DNA of 64,000 nt, taken from assembly GCF_900103535.1 (NCBI RefSeq), contig NZ_FNHQ01000002.1, positions 1-64,000 on the forward strand, written 5' to 3'. The stretch's first letter is position 1. The number at the start of each line of letters is the position of its first letter. Shown here piece after piece: positions 8,462 through 15,960 of this stretch. Below the pieces are notes generated by a model. The model was not told where the DNA came from, did no database searches, and worked only from the letters and a program-made list of their open reading frames with translations. Origin of the DNA: Megasphaera paucivorans (GTDB lineage: Bacteria > Bacillota > Negativicutes > Veillonellales > Megasphaeraceae). The position numbers were made by a program, and so were the translations under genes.

Positions 8462-8962
8462 ATGGAAATTACTATTCGAGCAGCCAGAAGGGCAGACTTA
8501 AACCGTGTTGTATATATAGAACAGCAATGTTTTCCAAAAGCGGAAGCGGCAACGTATGAACGTCTTAGTGAGCGGATACATGTTTTTGTTCATTCTTTTT
8601 TCGTAGCTGAAAAAAAAGGAGAAGTAATAGGGTTTATTAATGGCTGTGTGACTAAACAACGAAAACTGACAGATGATTTATATGAATCCACGATGTTTCA
8701 TGATGATAAAGCGGATTATCAAATGGTTTTTGGATTAGATGTACTGCCATCAGAACAGCATCAGGGCATTGCTAAAATGTTGATGAAAGCATATATTGCA
8801 GCAGCTCATGAACGAAATAAGAAGGCCGTTATATTGACGTGTAAAAAACATTTAATTCCTTTTTACAAACAATTTGGATATACGTGTGAAGGGCGGTCAG
8901 GTTCTTTGCATGGAGGTGCCGTTTGGTATGATATGATTTTGTTATTGCACGAAAAAACGTAA
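8462..8962 (+). CDS. GNAT-family N-acetyltransferase
   Basis: A 166-residue acetyl-CoA-dependent acetyltransferase. The GNAT fold is recognised from VVYIEQQCFP near the N-terminus, the beta-4 strand MVFGLDVLPSE and the acetyl-CoA pyrophosphate loop EQHQGIAKMLM (the Q/R-x-x-G-x-G/A motif, about 100-110). The ending FYKQFGYTCEG, with its FY..FGY signature, is also typical. The acceptor is unknown, although the arrangement resembles amine-acetylating members. An AGGAG site precedes the start. A long structured region lies upstream and may control it. Confidence 0.88.
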   Translation: MEITIRAARRADLNRVVYIEQQCFPKAEAATYERLSERIHVFVHSFFVAEKKGEVIGFINGCVTKQRKLTDDLYESTMFHDDKADYQMVFGLDVLPSEQHQGIAKMLMKAYIAAAHERNKKAVILTCKKHLIPFYKQFGYTCEGRSGSLHGGAVWYDMILLLHEKT

Positions 8963-9055
8963 TTATATATTTTTTTTTATAGAAGGAAAAATATAAAGAG
9001 AATTGTAAGACATCTATTTTCATGAAGACAGATACGGTAAAAGGAGCGATATGGC

Positions 9056-10225
9056 ATGTTAGGAAACTTTTGTTATTCTAATCCGACTACGTTGTATTTT
9101 GGTGATAAAGCATTAGATAATCTAAAAAAAGAACTTGTCCATTATGGAGAAAAGATACAATTGGTATACGGCGGCGGTTCTATTAAAAAAAATGGTATTT
9201 ATGACCAAATCATTTCAATACTGCAGGAAGCTGGTAAAACTATCATTGAAGATGGGGGAGTAATGCCGAATCCAACGATAGAGAAAGTATATGAAGGAAG
9301 TAAATTAGCCTGCCAGAACCAGGTTGATTTGATCTTAGCAGTTGGTGGGGGTTCTGTTTGCGATTATGCTAAAGCGGTATCTGTTTCTGCCTATTGTGAA
9401 AAAGATCCGTGGGATACATATTTTTTACAAATGAAGAAAGTGGATAATGCAGTTATTCCAGTAGGTTGTGTATTGACTATGGTGGGGACTGGCTCAGAAA
9501 TGAACGGGGGAGCTGTTATTACTAACCATGAACAAAAGTTAAAAATAGGACGCGTTTTTGGACCCGCGGTATTTCCAAAATTTTCTATTCTAAATCCTGT
9601 TTTCACTTTTACTGTGCCGCGATATCAAATGGTGGCTGGTATTTATGACATTATGTCACATATTCTTGAACAATATTTTTCCGGTCAAGATGACAATACG
9701 TCCGATTATATTAGTGAGGGTTTGTTGAAATCGCTGATTTACAGTTCCCGGATTGCAGTAGAACATCCTTGTGATTATGAAGCAAGAAGCAATATTATGT
9801 GGATTGCTTCTTGGGCGTTAAATACTTTGATTGCTAAAGGTAAATCGACAGATTGGATGGTACATATGTTAGGACAGGCAGTTGCTGCCTATACGGATGG
9901 TACACATGGAATGACGTTGTCCTCAGTGTCTATGCCGTATTATCGGTTTATTTTACCTTACGGATTAAAAAAATTTAAACGATATGCTCAGCATGTTTGG
10001 GATGTCCGTACAGAAAACAAGAGTGATGAAGAAATAGCTGGTGAGGGATTGGATCGAATGGAAGCGTATTTAAAAGAAATTGGCTGTGTTATGAGTATAA
10101 AGGATTTTGGGGTTACTGCAGATATGATGGAAGACATATGCGATTCCGTTTTTATTTTAAAAGGGGGATATCACGTATTGACACGGGAAGATGTGATTCG
10201 CATTTTAACGGAAAGCTTGTGTTGA
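9056..10225 (+). CDS. Iron-containing alcohol dehydrogenase (butanol dehydrogenase-like)
   Basis: A 389-residue group III alcohol dehydrogenase related to BdhA/YqhD, expected to reduce aldehydes to alcohols with NAD(P)H in fermentation. The dinucleotide-binding GGGSVCDYAKA (about 102-112) is clear. The metal ligands can be followed as Asp and His in YDIMSHILEQY, His in WMVHMLGQA and His in DGTHGMTLS. The start has AAAGGAG 10 bases upstream. It is the last chromosomal gene before the prophage, which has probably replaced its natural downstream region. No terminator is seen between its stop and the prophage boundary. Confidence 0.92.
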   Translation: MLGNFCYSNPTTLYFGDKALDNLKKELVHYGEKIQLVYGGGSIKKNGIYDQIISILQEAGKTIIEDGGVMPNPTIEKVYEGSKLACQNQVDLILAVGGGSVCDYAKAVSVSAYCEKDPWDTYFLQMKKVDNAVIPVGCVLTMVGTGSEMNGGAVITNHEQKLKIGRVFGPAVFPKFSILNPVFTFTVPRYQMVAGIYDIMSHILEQYFSGQDDNTSDYISEGLLKSLIYSSRIAVEHPCDYEARSNIMWIASWALNTLIAKGKSTDWMVHMLGQAVAAYTDGTHGMTLSSVSMPYYRFILPYGLKKFKRYAQHVWDVRTENKSDEEIAGEGLDRMEAYLKEIGCVMSIKDFGVTADMMEDICDSVFILKGGYHVLTREDVIRILTESLC

Positions 10226-10254
10226 AAAAGAGTGTTAGACAAATCAGTGGATTC

Positions 10255-10267
10255 ATTTTATAATGAA
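10255..10267 (+). other. Candidate attL core
   Basis: ATTTTATAATGAA occurs here and identically at 55449-55461, just outside the last phage gene. The sequence is AT-rich, so chance is possible. The alternative is that the CGTCAAAAAT repeats at 10316-10335 and 55316-55334 are the core rather than integrase arm sites. Confidence 0.35.
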
Positions 10268-10315
10268 ATATAATTTTCATGAATGGATGCTTAAACACGG
10301 CGTTTTTTGTAAATT

Positions 10316-10335
10316 CGTCAAAAATACGTCAAAAA
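10316..10335 (+). repeat. Tandem CGTCAAAA repeats, candidate integrase arm sites (left)
   Basis: CGTCAAAAAT is repeated twice with an 11-base period, immediately after the integrase stop codon. Almost the same double repeat lies in the same orientation at 55316-55334. Direct repeats at both phage ends with the crossover site outside are typical of arm-type sites of tyrosine integrases. Confidence 0.45.
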
Positions 10336-11421
10336 TTAGATGCAAAAAATTTTGTTTATATCTTCTTTGGCTTTTTCTCGCATCTCGTCTGTATAGTGGA
10401 CGTATGTTTTTAACACTGTTTCAGTCTTATCTCCTAAAAGGGCAGCCACGGTGCGTATGTCGACGCCGTTTGCCAGTAGGAGCGTGGCGTAAGTATGCCG
10501 TAAGTTGTGAATACTGATATCCGGGCGCGAGATATGTATCTGTCTATTTATTCGGACCGGATTTACCCCCTTAAATATTCGTTTATCAATGTTCAAAGGA
10601 ACCGTACAGCGATATTCTTTTAATAGTGTTACAAGTGCATCGGGGATAGGTATTTCTCGATTTCCATTTGTATTTTTTGTCGGTTTAAGGCCATAGATAT
10701 TTTTATCTATGGCTCCATATTGCTGACAAACTGTTATTGTCTTTCTTTTTACATCCACTGCATCCCACGTGAGGCCAGCTATTTCGCCATAGCGCAATCC
10801 TGCGTATCCTGCAATGGCCACTACAACATAAGCGGCATAGTCGGAATTACGAAGACTGTTTAGTAAATCCATAAATTCACTTTGGCTAAGAGCGTGAAGC
10901 TTTTTATTTTCCTTGTCCTTAGGAACAATGATGTCGGTAGCGGGGTTATGCATGAGGATTTTGTATGGGGATATAGCATACCGAAATAATCTTTTTATTT
11001 TTATCATATATAACTGTTTTGTGCTTGCCCGGCAAGATAGATTATTAAGACAGTCGACAATATCAGCATACGTGATTTTTACTATTTCCCTGTCGGAGAT
11101 AGTATTAAAAGCATCTATGGCCTGGTCATAAGTAGAGCGTGTATTATATTCGAGATTACTCTTTTGATCACGTAAAAACAGTTCTTTTAGTTGACGGAGC
11201 GTGAGATGCTGCATACCGCAGTTCTCTGATTCTACGTTCACCGTTTCTTTTACCTGCTCCAATAATTTATCTCCAGCAAGTTTGGCCAAGGCTCTCCGGT
11301 TTTTCCCTTTGAACCCCTGCTTAGACCTTTGATGCCATTTTCCGTATGCGTCTTTGTATGACAGGATAACTTGGATTCCGTTGTCCTTCTCACGAAATGT
11401 GAAAGTGTATTCTAATTGCAT
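10336..11421 (-). CDS. int: Phage tyrosine recombinase (integrase)
   Basis: A 361-residue site-specific recombinase that would integrate and excise the prophage. The N-terminal third resembles an arm-binding domain, followed by a SAM-like core-binding domain. The catalytic domain shows GLRYGEIAGLTW (first Arg), HNLRHTYATLLLANG (His-x-x-Arg), LLGDKTETVLKTYVHY with the nucleophilic Tyr. The usual Gly-His before the nucleophile reads Gly-Asp. The start is the ATG at 11421, which has AAAGGGG 8 bases upstream; the ATG six codons earlier overlaps that site. It is transcribed toward the left phage end. Confidence 0.95.
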   Translation of the reverse strand: MQLEYTFTFREKDNGIQVILSYKDAYGKWHQRSKQGFKGKNRRALAKLAGDKLLEQVKETVNVESENCGMQHLTLRQLKELFLRDQKSNLEYNTRSTYDQAIDAFNTISDREIVKITYADIVDCLNNLSCRASTKQLYMIKIKRLFRYAISPYKILMHNPATDIIVPKDKENKKLHALSQSEFMDLLNSLRNSDYAAYVVVAIAGYAGLRYGEIAGLTWDAVDVKRKTITVCQQYGAIDKNIYGLKPTKNTNGNREIPIPDALVTLLKEYRCTVPLNIDKRIFKGVNPVRINRQIHISRPDISIHNLRHTYATLLLANGVDIRTVAALLGDKTETVLKTYVHYTDEMREKAKEDINKIFCI

Positions 11422-11451
11422 TCTATTAACCCCTTTCATGTGTAAAAACAG

Positions 11452-11486
11452 GGGCTGATATGTTATAATAATAAGGTAATCAGCCC
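11452..11486. repeat. Inverted repeat upstream of integrase
   Basis: GGGCTGAT (11452-11459) and ATCAGCCC (11479-11486) enclose a TATAAT-containing loop, 30 bases before the integrase start. It could be an operator or an RNA hairpin in the integrase leader. Confidence 0.45.
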
Positions 11487-11549
11487 ATTTTGATTGGTGG
11501 TGCGATTGCGTTCTCCCGTTGCCGGTTGCACCCGGTGACGGGATTTTTT
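11464..11549 (+). ncRNA. Candidate small RNA opposite the lysogeny genes
   Basis: On the plus strand TGTTATAAT (extended -10, 11461-11469) is followed about 45 bases later by a GC-rich hairpin and T6 (11515-11549): CCCGT with ACGGG and CCGG with CCGG in one stem. No plus-strand gene lies here, so a short transcript of roughly 70-75 bases would be made and terminated. The -35 match is poor. No function can be assigned. Confidence 0.35.
11515..11549 (+). terminator. Plus-strand intrinsic terminator
   Basis: Stem CCCGT (11515-11519) with ACGGG (11538-11542), extended by CCGG pairs, followed by ATTTTTT. It is oriented opposite to the flanking leftward genes and so must serve a plus-strand transcript or block readthrough. 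Confidence 0.6.
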
Positions 11550-11563
11550 GTTTTTAAAGTATT

Positions 11564-12220
11564 CTATTGCAATTTTCCAATAACTACCAAATGTGTGAAT
11601 GATCCGCCTATTTTGTTTTTTACATCGGTTCGACCCACAGGATACCCATATAGAGTTATTTGTTGTCCAACTTGGGTATTATTAACGTTTCCGGCAATCA
11701 GAGCGTCTATAATTACATTTTTACTGGATTCGATGACAATTTCGCAGGCTTCGCCCCCTAGCGCCTTAGATAGATCATTGTCAGGTGGGTTATTTTCGGC
11801 GATAGCTACCCTGCCTGTGAAAGAAATTACCTTGCCATAGTAGTTCCATGGTGACTTATAGACAACAGTTGCATCTTGAGACTCGGCAATGGGCGCCAGG
11901 GCTCTATGCTTTTTTATTTCCCCAATAGCTAGTTTTATGTTGCCATTTTTTAGTGCATCAGGATCGGACTTATTCCATTGTACTGTTTCTTCCTGTGCTG
12001 TTTTGGCCATAGGATCAGATGAGGATAGCTTTTGCGTGGAACTGGTAGAGAAAATTGCACCAATAGCAAAGATAATGATGGCGATAGTACTAATTAAAGC
12101 TGCTTTTCCTCTAGTTTTCTTTTCATCTGTCCCCCATCGAATAATTAAGCAAGGTTTCATTAACCCTAAAATTAAAGAAATAATAGCAAGAAAAAATAAA
12201 ATAGTAAATAAAATAATCAT
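11564..12220 (-). CDS. Two-helix membrane protein of unknown function (prophage)
   Basis: A 218-residue protein with two N-terminal membrane helices (about 1-22 and 42-60) and a C-terminal soluble domain of about 140 residues. The C-terminal part (VVYKSPWNYYGKVISFTGRV to ITLYGYPVGRTDV) resembles small OB-like domains seen in phage and secretion membrane proteins, but I cannot name the family with confidence. The start has GGGGG upstream. Its position between integrase and the repressor pair is typical for lysogenically expressed accessory genes, so superinfection exclusion or host modification is an inference only. Confidence 0.7.
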   Translation of the reverse strand: MIILFTILFFLAIISLILGLMKPCLIIRWGTDEKKTRGKAALISTIAIIIFAIGAIFSTSSTQKLSSSDPMAKTAQEETVQWNKSDPDALKNGNIKLAIGEIKKHRALAPIAESQDATVVYKSPWNYYGKVISFTGRVAIAENNPPDNDLSKALGGEACEIVIESSKNVIIDALIAGNVNNTQVGQQITLYGYPVGRTDVKNKIGGSFTHLVVIGKLQ

Positions 12221-12399
12221 AATTAATTTTCCCCCCTATCTAAAAATAAGAGTATTAATATAAATTACAAATACATAGAACAAATGATAACTCTACCTAA
12301 TATTTGTAGTTTAGCTTTTTCCGAAATTAATTTACATGCCTAGTAATATTTTTCCGAAACGTTAAAAATGGAAACTTATAGTAGCGAATCTCTTTTGCA

Positions 12400-12663
12400 T
12401 TAAGCGACAACAAAAAATTGTATATCTGGTAGATCTGATTTTGAAACCTCTTGTCCATGTAGTAAATGCTCTAATACATCCGCATGAGCATTGGCGTCAA
12501 AATCACCACATTGAATATGGCTTACCTCGTGTAAAACGGCTTTAACTTGGTTGTTATGATCAATCAAAGAGTTTACAAAAATGGTATATGTACCGTCCAC
12601 ATTAGGGTGTACCAAGGCTTTCATGTGCAAAGGCATTGCTTTATAAATAAGAATAATATTCAA
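12400..12663 (-). CDS. ImmA/IrrE-like metallopeptidase, short form
   Basis: An 87-residue protein with the zinc peptidase motif HEVSHIQCGDFDA (HExxH followed by a downstream acidic residue). ImmA-type peptidases cleave the phage repressor and release lysogeny. The TTG start overlaps the repressor stop (TTGA) and follows AGAGGG, so the two are translationally coupled. The protein is shorter than full ImmA, with essentially only the catalytic core. Confidence 0.8.
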   Translation of the reverse strand: MNIILIYKAMPLHMKALVHPNVDGTYTIFVNSLIDHNNQVKAVLHEVSHIQCGDFDANAHADVLEHLLHGQEVSKSDLPDIQFFVVA

Positions 12664-13031
12664 TCATCAATGCCCTCTTTCTTTTTTAATTCGTTGATCA
12701 TGTTGATAGCAAAATCAATATCTTTTTTATTCAAGTCCTTAGAAGCGTCAAAAAGAATACGCATTTTAGGATTGGTACGCAATTCCTCAGCTATCTGCGC
12801 TATTTCTGGATCGTGGTACCAGCCTTGGGAGTCATTCTGAGCATCGTCTGCTAAATCTTCAACCCGAATATTTAGTTTAGTGGCCACCTTAATTACATTG
12901 TCAACACTTGATTTGGCTATTCCCTTATTTAACATGGATATTAATGTTGTATATGGTATGTTAATTTCTTTTGCAAAAGATTTTATAGTGTATCCTTGAG
13001 ATTCTATCAGGTCTCTTAAATTAATACTCAT
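12660..13031 (-). CDS. CI-like phage repressor, XRE family
   Basis: A 123-residue lysogeny repressor. The N-terminal XRE helix-turn-helix spans about residues 5-60 (IKSFAKEINIPYTTLISMLNKG), and the C-terminal helical segment probably dimerises. There is no LexA-like autocleavage domain, which fits release by the adjacent ImmA-like peptidase. It is transcribed leftward from a near-perfect promoter overlapped by operators O1 and O2, so autoregulation is expected. Confidence 0.88.
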   Translation of the reverse strand: MSINLRDLIESQGYTIKSFAKEINIPYTTLISMLNKGIAKSSVDNVIKVATKLNIRVEDLADDAQNDSQGWYHDPEIAQIAEELRTNPKMRILFDASKDLNKKDIDFAINMINELKKKEGIDD

Positions 13032-13054
13032 TTGTTAGTCACCTCTTGCCTGTT

Positions 13055-13083
13055 ATTATATACGGTATATCGTATCAAGTCAA
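13055..13083 (-). promoter_or_regulatory. Leftward lysogeny promoter
   Basis: On the minus strand TTGACT (13083-13078) and TATAAT (13060-13055) are separated by exactly 17 bases. The repressor start is at 13031. Operator O1 fills the spacer and O2 covers the -35 box. Confidence 0.8.
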
Positions 13084-13096
13084 CGATATACCGTAT
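13060..13096. promoter_or_regulatory. Operators O1 and O2 of the lysogeny switch
   Basis: O1 (13060-13075) is ATACGGTATATCGTAT and O2 (13081-13096) is the same sequence inverted, with 14 of 16 positions. Each is an ATACG-N6-CGTAT palindrome, and their starts lie 21 bp (two helical turns) apart. Confidence 0.85.
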
Positions 13097-13141
13097 ATTT
13101 TTATGTAAATTGTAAAAGTATTTGATAAAACACAACAATAT

Positions 13142-13209
13142 ATACGGTATATCGTATTGACAATACAGCATATCATGTTATACTAAACACGTAATACGAT
13201 ACATCGTAT
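13142..13209. promoter_or_regulatory. Operators O3 and O4 around the early promoter
   Basis: O3 (13142-13157) is identical to O1 and abuts the early -35 box. O4 (13194-13209, ATACGATACATCGTAT) lies just downstream of the -10 box. A repressor bound here would block early transcription. Confidence 0.85.
13157..13184 (+). promoter_or_regulatory. Rightward early promoter
   Basis: Perfect TTGACA (13157-13162) and TATACT (13179-13184) with a 16-base spacer lie between operators O3 and O4, driving the Cro-like gene. Confidence 0.8.
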
Positions 13210-13238
13210 TTTTGAGCGTATAGAAAGGGGGTGTGAAC

Positions 13239-13442
13239 ATGTATCAAAATTTAATAAAAGAAATGGCAAATAAGCATATTGTCCAAAGTCAAATATCTGA
13301 TCTATTGGAAATTCGCCCTGCCACTGTTAGTGACAAAATACAGGGAAAATCTAGATTTTATTTTGATGAGGCGATGAAGATTAAAAAAGTTTTTTTTCCC
13401 GCCTTTGATATGGAATACCTTTTTTATTCCGCAGACAACTAA
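13239..13442 (+). CDS. Cro-like DNA-binding protein
   Basis: A 67-residue protein with a helix-turn-helix: HIVQSQISDLLEIRPATVSD carries the two helices, followed by KIQGKSRFYFDEAMKIKKVF. It is the first rightward gene after the operator region, the usual place of Cro. The ATG at 13239 lies 7 bases after AAAGGGGG; the GTG two codons earlier is too close to that site. It probably competes with the repressor for the ATACG-N6-CGTAT operators. Confidence 0.8.
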   Translation: MYQNLIKEMANKHIVQSQISDLLEIRPATVSDKIQGKSRFYFDEAMKIKKVFFPAFDMEYLFYSADN

Positions 13443-13470
13443 GTTTAATACTAGAAAGTGAGGTGACAAA

Positions 13471-13803
13471 ATGGAAGAAAAAACAGTAATTTCAAAACAG
13501 GAACTTGCCAAACGTTGGGGCTGCTCAACAAAAGCTATCGAAGAGAGGGAACATGTGGGGCTGATTAAACGCCGTCACGGATTACCTAATGTGATGTACC
13601 GTATGAGAGAAGTCTACGAGCTTGAGGGACTTGACGAAAAAGACCGTCATACGATTAGCCCGTTTGAGTATCATCAAGCCATTGTGCGGGCTGAAAATGC
13701 CGAGCAGAAAGTTAAGGAACTGCGGTCTAAAATGGCCCAGGTGGCAGTCGTCATCAATGGCGAAATGTTGAAGCAGGCTGATCGAGAGGTGAATGAGGGA
13801 TGA
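13471..13803 (+). CDS. HTH protein with coiled coil (early phage protein)
   Basis: 110 residues. The N-terminus ISKQELAKRWGCSTKAIEEREHVGLI resembles the MerR/excisionase winged-helix type, with the recognition helix near residues 18-26. The C-terminal half (RAENAEQKVKELRSKMAQV) is a likely coiled coil. It could be an excisionase-like or transcription factor, but no target is visible. It overlaps the next gene by four bases (ATGA). Confidence 0.65.
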   Translation: MEEKTVISKQELAKRWGCSTKAIEEREHVGLIKRRHGLPNVMYRMREVYELEGLDEKDRHTISPFEYHQAIVRAENAEQKVKELRSKMAQVAVVINGEMLKQADREVNEG

Positions 13804-14012
13804 ATGCCACAAAAGACACTATTGGTTCCCCGTGGTGGTTTGTCAACACCAATTATGAAAAGAGGCAGGAACTAAATGCCATTTGTTATAGCAAAGCCAC
13901 CGACTATGGCGAACCCGCAACAATTAAGGACGCCCTGGAAATTGTTTTTTGGTTTGGGGTGTATGCCGGAATGGGATGCCTGCTGGCATACGGCTTATGG
14001 GAAGTTGTGTGA
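13800..14012 (+). CDS. Small membrane protein, 70 aa
   Basis: A hydrophilic N-terminus (MNATKDTIGSPWWFVNTNYE) is followed by one clear membrane helix near the end (ALEIVFWFGVYAGMGCLLAYGL). The start codon overlaps the previous stop, which indicates translational coupling. The function is unknown; early phage membrane peptides often act on host division or defence, but nothing here shows that. Confidence 0.6.
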   Translation: MNATKDTIGSPWWFVNTNYEKRQELNAICYSKATDYGEPATIKDALEIVFWFGVYAGMGCLLAYGLWEVV

Positions 14013-14031
14013 GGAGGTGAAAAGTGAGTAA

Positions 14032-14325
14032 ATGGATATTATTTTAATTGCAAGAGAGGTACTTGAACGGTATAAGAAAATTGAGGGCGAAAAATATGAC
14101 CCTTCAGAAGGTGAATTAGTAGCAATTTTAAAGGATGGTGTTATGCAAATCGGATTGGATGATACCAATCAATTAAAAATTAATGTTGTTCTAGGAAGAC
14201 CACTTAACTGCAAAGATTTAAAAATATTAGACAATGGAAAAGCCGTTGACACAGCAATGTCAACGGCTCTGCAAAAAAAATTATTAGTTCAAGGTAACTA
14301 TAGCACAAAAGGAAGTAATTTGTAA
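14032..14325 (+). CDS. Hypothetical early phage protein, 97 aa
   Basis: A soluble protein without recognised motifs. AGGAGGTG lies about 11 bases before the ATG, slightly far but strong. A perfect 11-bp inverted repeat lies within the coding sequence near its 3' end (14241-14268). Confidence 0.6.
   Translation: MDIILIAREVLERYKKIEGEKYDPSEGELVAILKDGVMQIGLDDTNQLKINVVLGRPLNCKDLKILDNGKAVDTAMSTALQKKLLVQGNYSTKGSNL
14241..14268. repeat. Perfect hairpin inside an early gene
   Basis: AGCCGTTGACA and TGTCAACGGCT form an 11-bp stem with a 6-base CAGCAA loop. There is no T run on the coding strand beyond it (it is followed by an A run), so it is not an ordinary terminator for the plus strand. Confidence 0.6.
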
Positions 14326-14356
14326 ATGTTTCACATTCGAAGGGAGATTATAAATT

Positions 14357-14776
14357 ATGGATATTAATGTACATGTAATACTAGATGAATCACCGGCACT
14401 GCTTACCACGCTGAACACTTTTAGCGAAGTACTGAAGGAATTTTTACAGAAAAAAAACACAAATGTTATTACCATAGCACCACAGATTACGAAAGCCGTT
14501 CCTGAAAAAATAGTTACTAAACCTGTCGAAACAAAAGCTCCGGAAACCCCGCAGGCAGTACCGGTAGAAGTACCCGTAGAAGAACCAACGGATGCCGTTA
14601 TTACGGACGAACAAAATCAGGAGCTCCGCAAAAAAATGACACCGCTGCTCAAAAAGGATAAAACCAAAACGATGGATGCGGCCAATGCGTGGCTGAAAGC
14701 AAATAAGCTGGATCGCTTATCTCACATGATGCAGTCCCAAATGCCTGATTTCCTGAAAGCAATCGGGGCAGAATAA
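14357..14776 (+). CDS. Phage protein with Pro/Glu/Val linker, 139 aa
   Basis: The N-terminal 45 residues are helical, a central low-complexity linker is rich in Pro, Val and Glu (about 50-80), and the C-terminal domain is helical (NQELRKKMTPLLKKDKTKTM, then ANAWLKANKLDRLS). Helix-linker-helix proteins of this kind precede DUF2800 genes in related phages, so a DNA-metabolism role is inferred. It overlaps the next start by one base. Confidence 0.65.
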   Translation: MDINVHVILDESPALLTTLNTFSEVLKEFLQKKNTNVITIAPQITKAVPEKIVTKPVETKAPETPQAVPVEVPVEEPTDAVITDEQNQELRKKMTPLLKKDKTKTMDAANAWLKANKLDRLSHMMQSQMPDFLKAIGAE

Positions 14777-15960
14777 TGGGAGAACATGCATTGTTGTCCG
14801 CTTCCAGCTCGAGTCGATGGCTGGTATGTACGCCCTCGGCTCGGATGGAGGAAAAGCTCACTGATACGACAAGCCCATATGCGGAAGAAGGTACCCGGGC
14901 GCATGCCTTGGCGGAGCAATGGCTGAAGGAGTATGTTGCTACTGGATATTTGGATGAGGGTACGTTAGCAATGGACGCCCATGATACAGACGGTGAAATG
15001 ATGGAAGCCGTAAGGCGCTATGTAGATATTGTCATCGAAAAAATCAATGAAGCGCGGACTGTTTCACCGGATGCCGAAGTACATATCGAATACCACCTGG
15101 ACTATTCACCCTGGGCTCCTGAAGGATTTGGGACGGGCGATACGGTGATCGTATCAGACCACTATATAGAAATTGTGGATCTGAAATATGGAAAAGGGGT
15201 ACCTGTTTCTGCCGTAGGAAATACGCAGATGCGGTTCTACGCACTCGGGGCGCATAATGCGTTCGGTATCTGCTACGGTTACGACAATGTTAAAATGACG
15301 ATCGTGCAGCCGCGGCTGGACAGCGTTTCTACGGATGAAATATCTATTGCGGAACTGCTTGCCTGGGGTACACAGATCCGCCCCATTGCGCAACAGGCGT
15401 GGGATGGTAAGGGCGCCCCGGTAGCGGGAGTGCATTGCCGGTTTTGCCGGTGCCGCACTACGTGCCGGGCGTTGGCAGATTATATGCTGTCTTCTGTTAA
15501 AAAAGACTTTGCACCCGGTGCGGAGCTGGAAGACTGGGAAATTTCAGATATTATCTTAAAGGCCAAGGAAATAAAATCTTGGTTGAAGGATATCGAGGAT
15601 TATGCACTCTCCGAGGCTCTTTCCGGTACCACCTGGCCGGGGCTGAAAGTGGTAGAAGGTATCAGTCGGCGCAAGATTACCGATGAAGACAAAGCGGCAT
15701 CGATCCTGCAGCTGAATGGGTATGAACACGATACCGTATATAAACCCCGCGAGCTCAAAACCATTACGGAATTAGAAAAATTATGCGGGAAGAAGCATTT
15801 CAGCGAACTATTAAAGGAATTCATTGAAAAACCGGAAGGCAAGCCAACGCTGGTTTCAGAAACGGATCGGCGGGAACCGATGCCGTTACAGGATGTTGCC
15901 GACGATTTTGATGATACGTTATTAGAAGATTTTATTCAAAAAGGAGATAAAACATTATGA
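14776..15960 (+). CDS. DUF2800 protein, Cas4/RecB-like PD-(D/E)XK nuclease
   Basis: A 394-residue phage protein of the DUF2800 type. The N-terminus ALLSASSSSRWLVCTPSARM, the nuclease core with GTGDTVIVSD and IEIVDLKYGKGVPV (a D...D-x-K metal site, about 117-138), and the cysteine cluster HCRFCRCRTTC (about 219-229) match Cas4/AddB-like nucleases with an Fe-S cluster. In phages it sits beside the DUF2815 ssDNA-binding protein and polymerase, as here. It probably resects DNA during replication or recombination. It overlaps DUF2815 by four bases. Confidence 0.85.
   Translation: MGEHALLSASSSSRWLVCTPSARMEEKLTDTTSPYAEEGTRAHALAEQWLKEYVATGYLDEGTLAMDAHDTDGEMMEAVRRYVDIVIEKINEARTVSPDAEVHIEYHLDYSPWAPEGFGTGDTVIVSDHYIEIVDLKYGKGVPVSAVGNTQMRFYALGAHNAFGICYGYDNVKMTIVQPRLDSVSTDEISIAELLAWGTQIRPIAQQAWDGKGAPVAGVHCRFCRCRTTCRALADYMLSSVKKDFAPGAELEDWEISDIILKAKEIKSWLKDIEDYALSEALSGTTWPGLKVVEGISRRKITDEDKAASILQLNGYEHDTVYKPRELKTITELEKLCGKKHFSELLKEFIEKPEGKPTLVSETDRREPMPLQDVADDFDDTLLEDFIQKGDKTL

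Noticed and set aside
11889-12263. 124-codon plus-strand frame opposite the two-helix membrane protein
   Set aside because: The minus-strand gene has a ribosome site, proper helices and a sensible end; the plus frame has neither start signal nor context.
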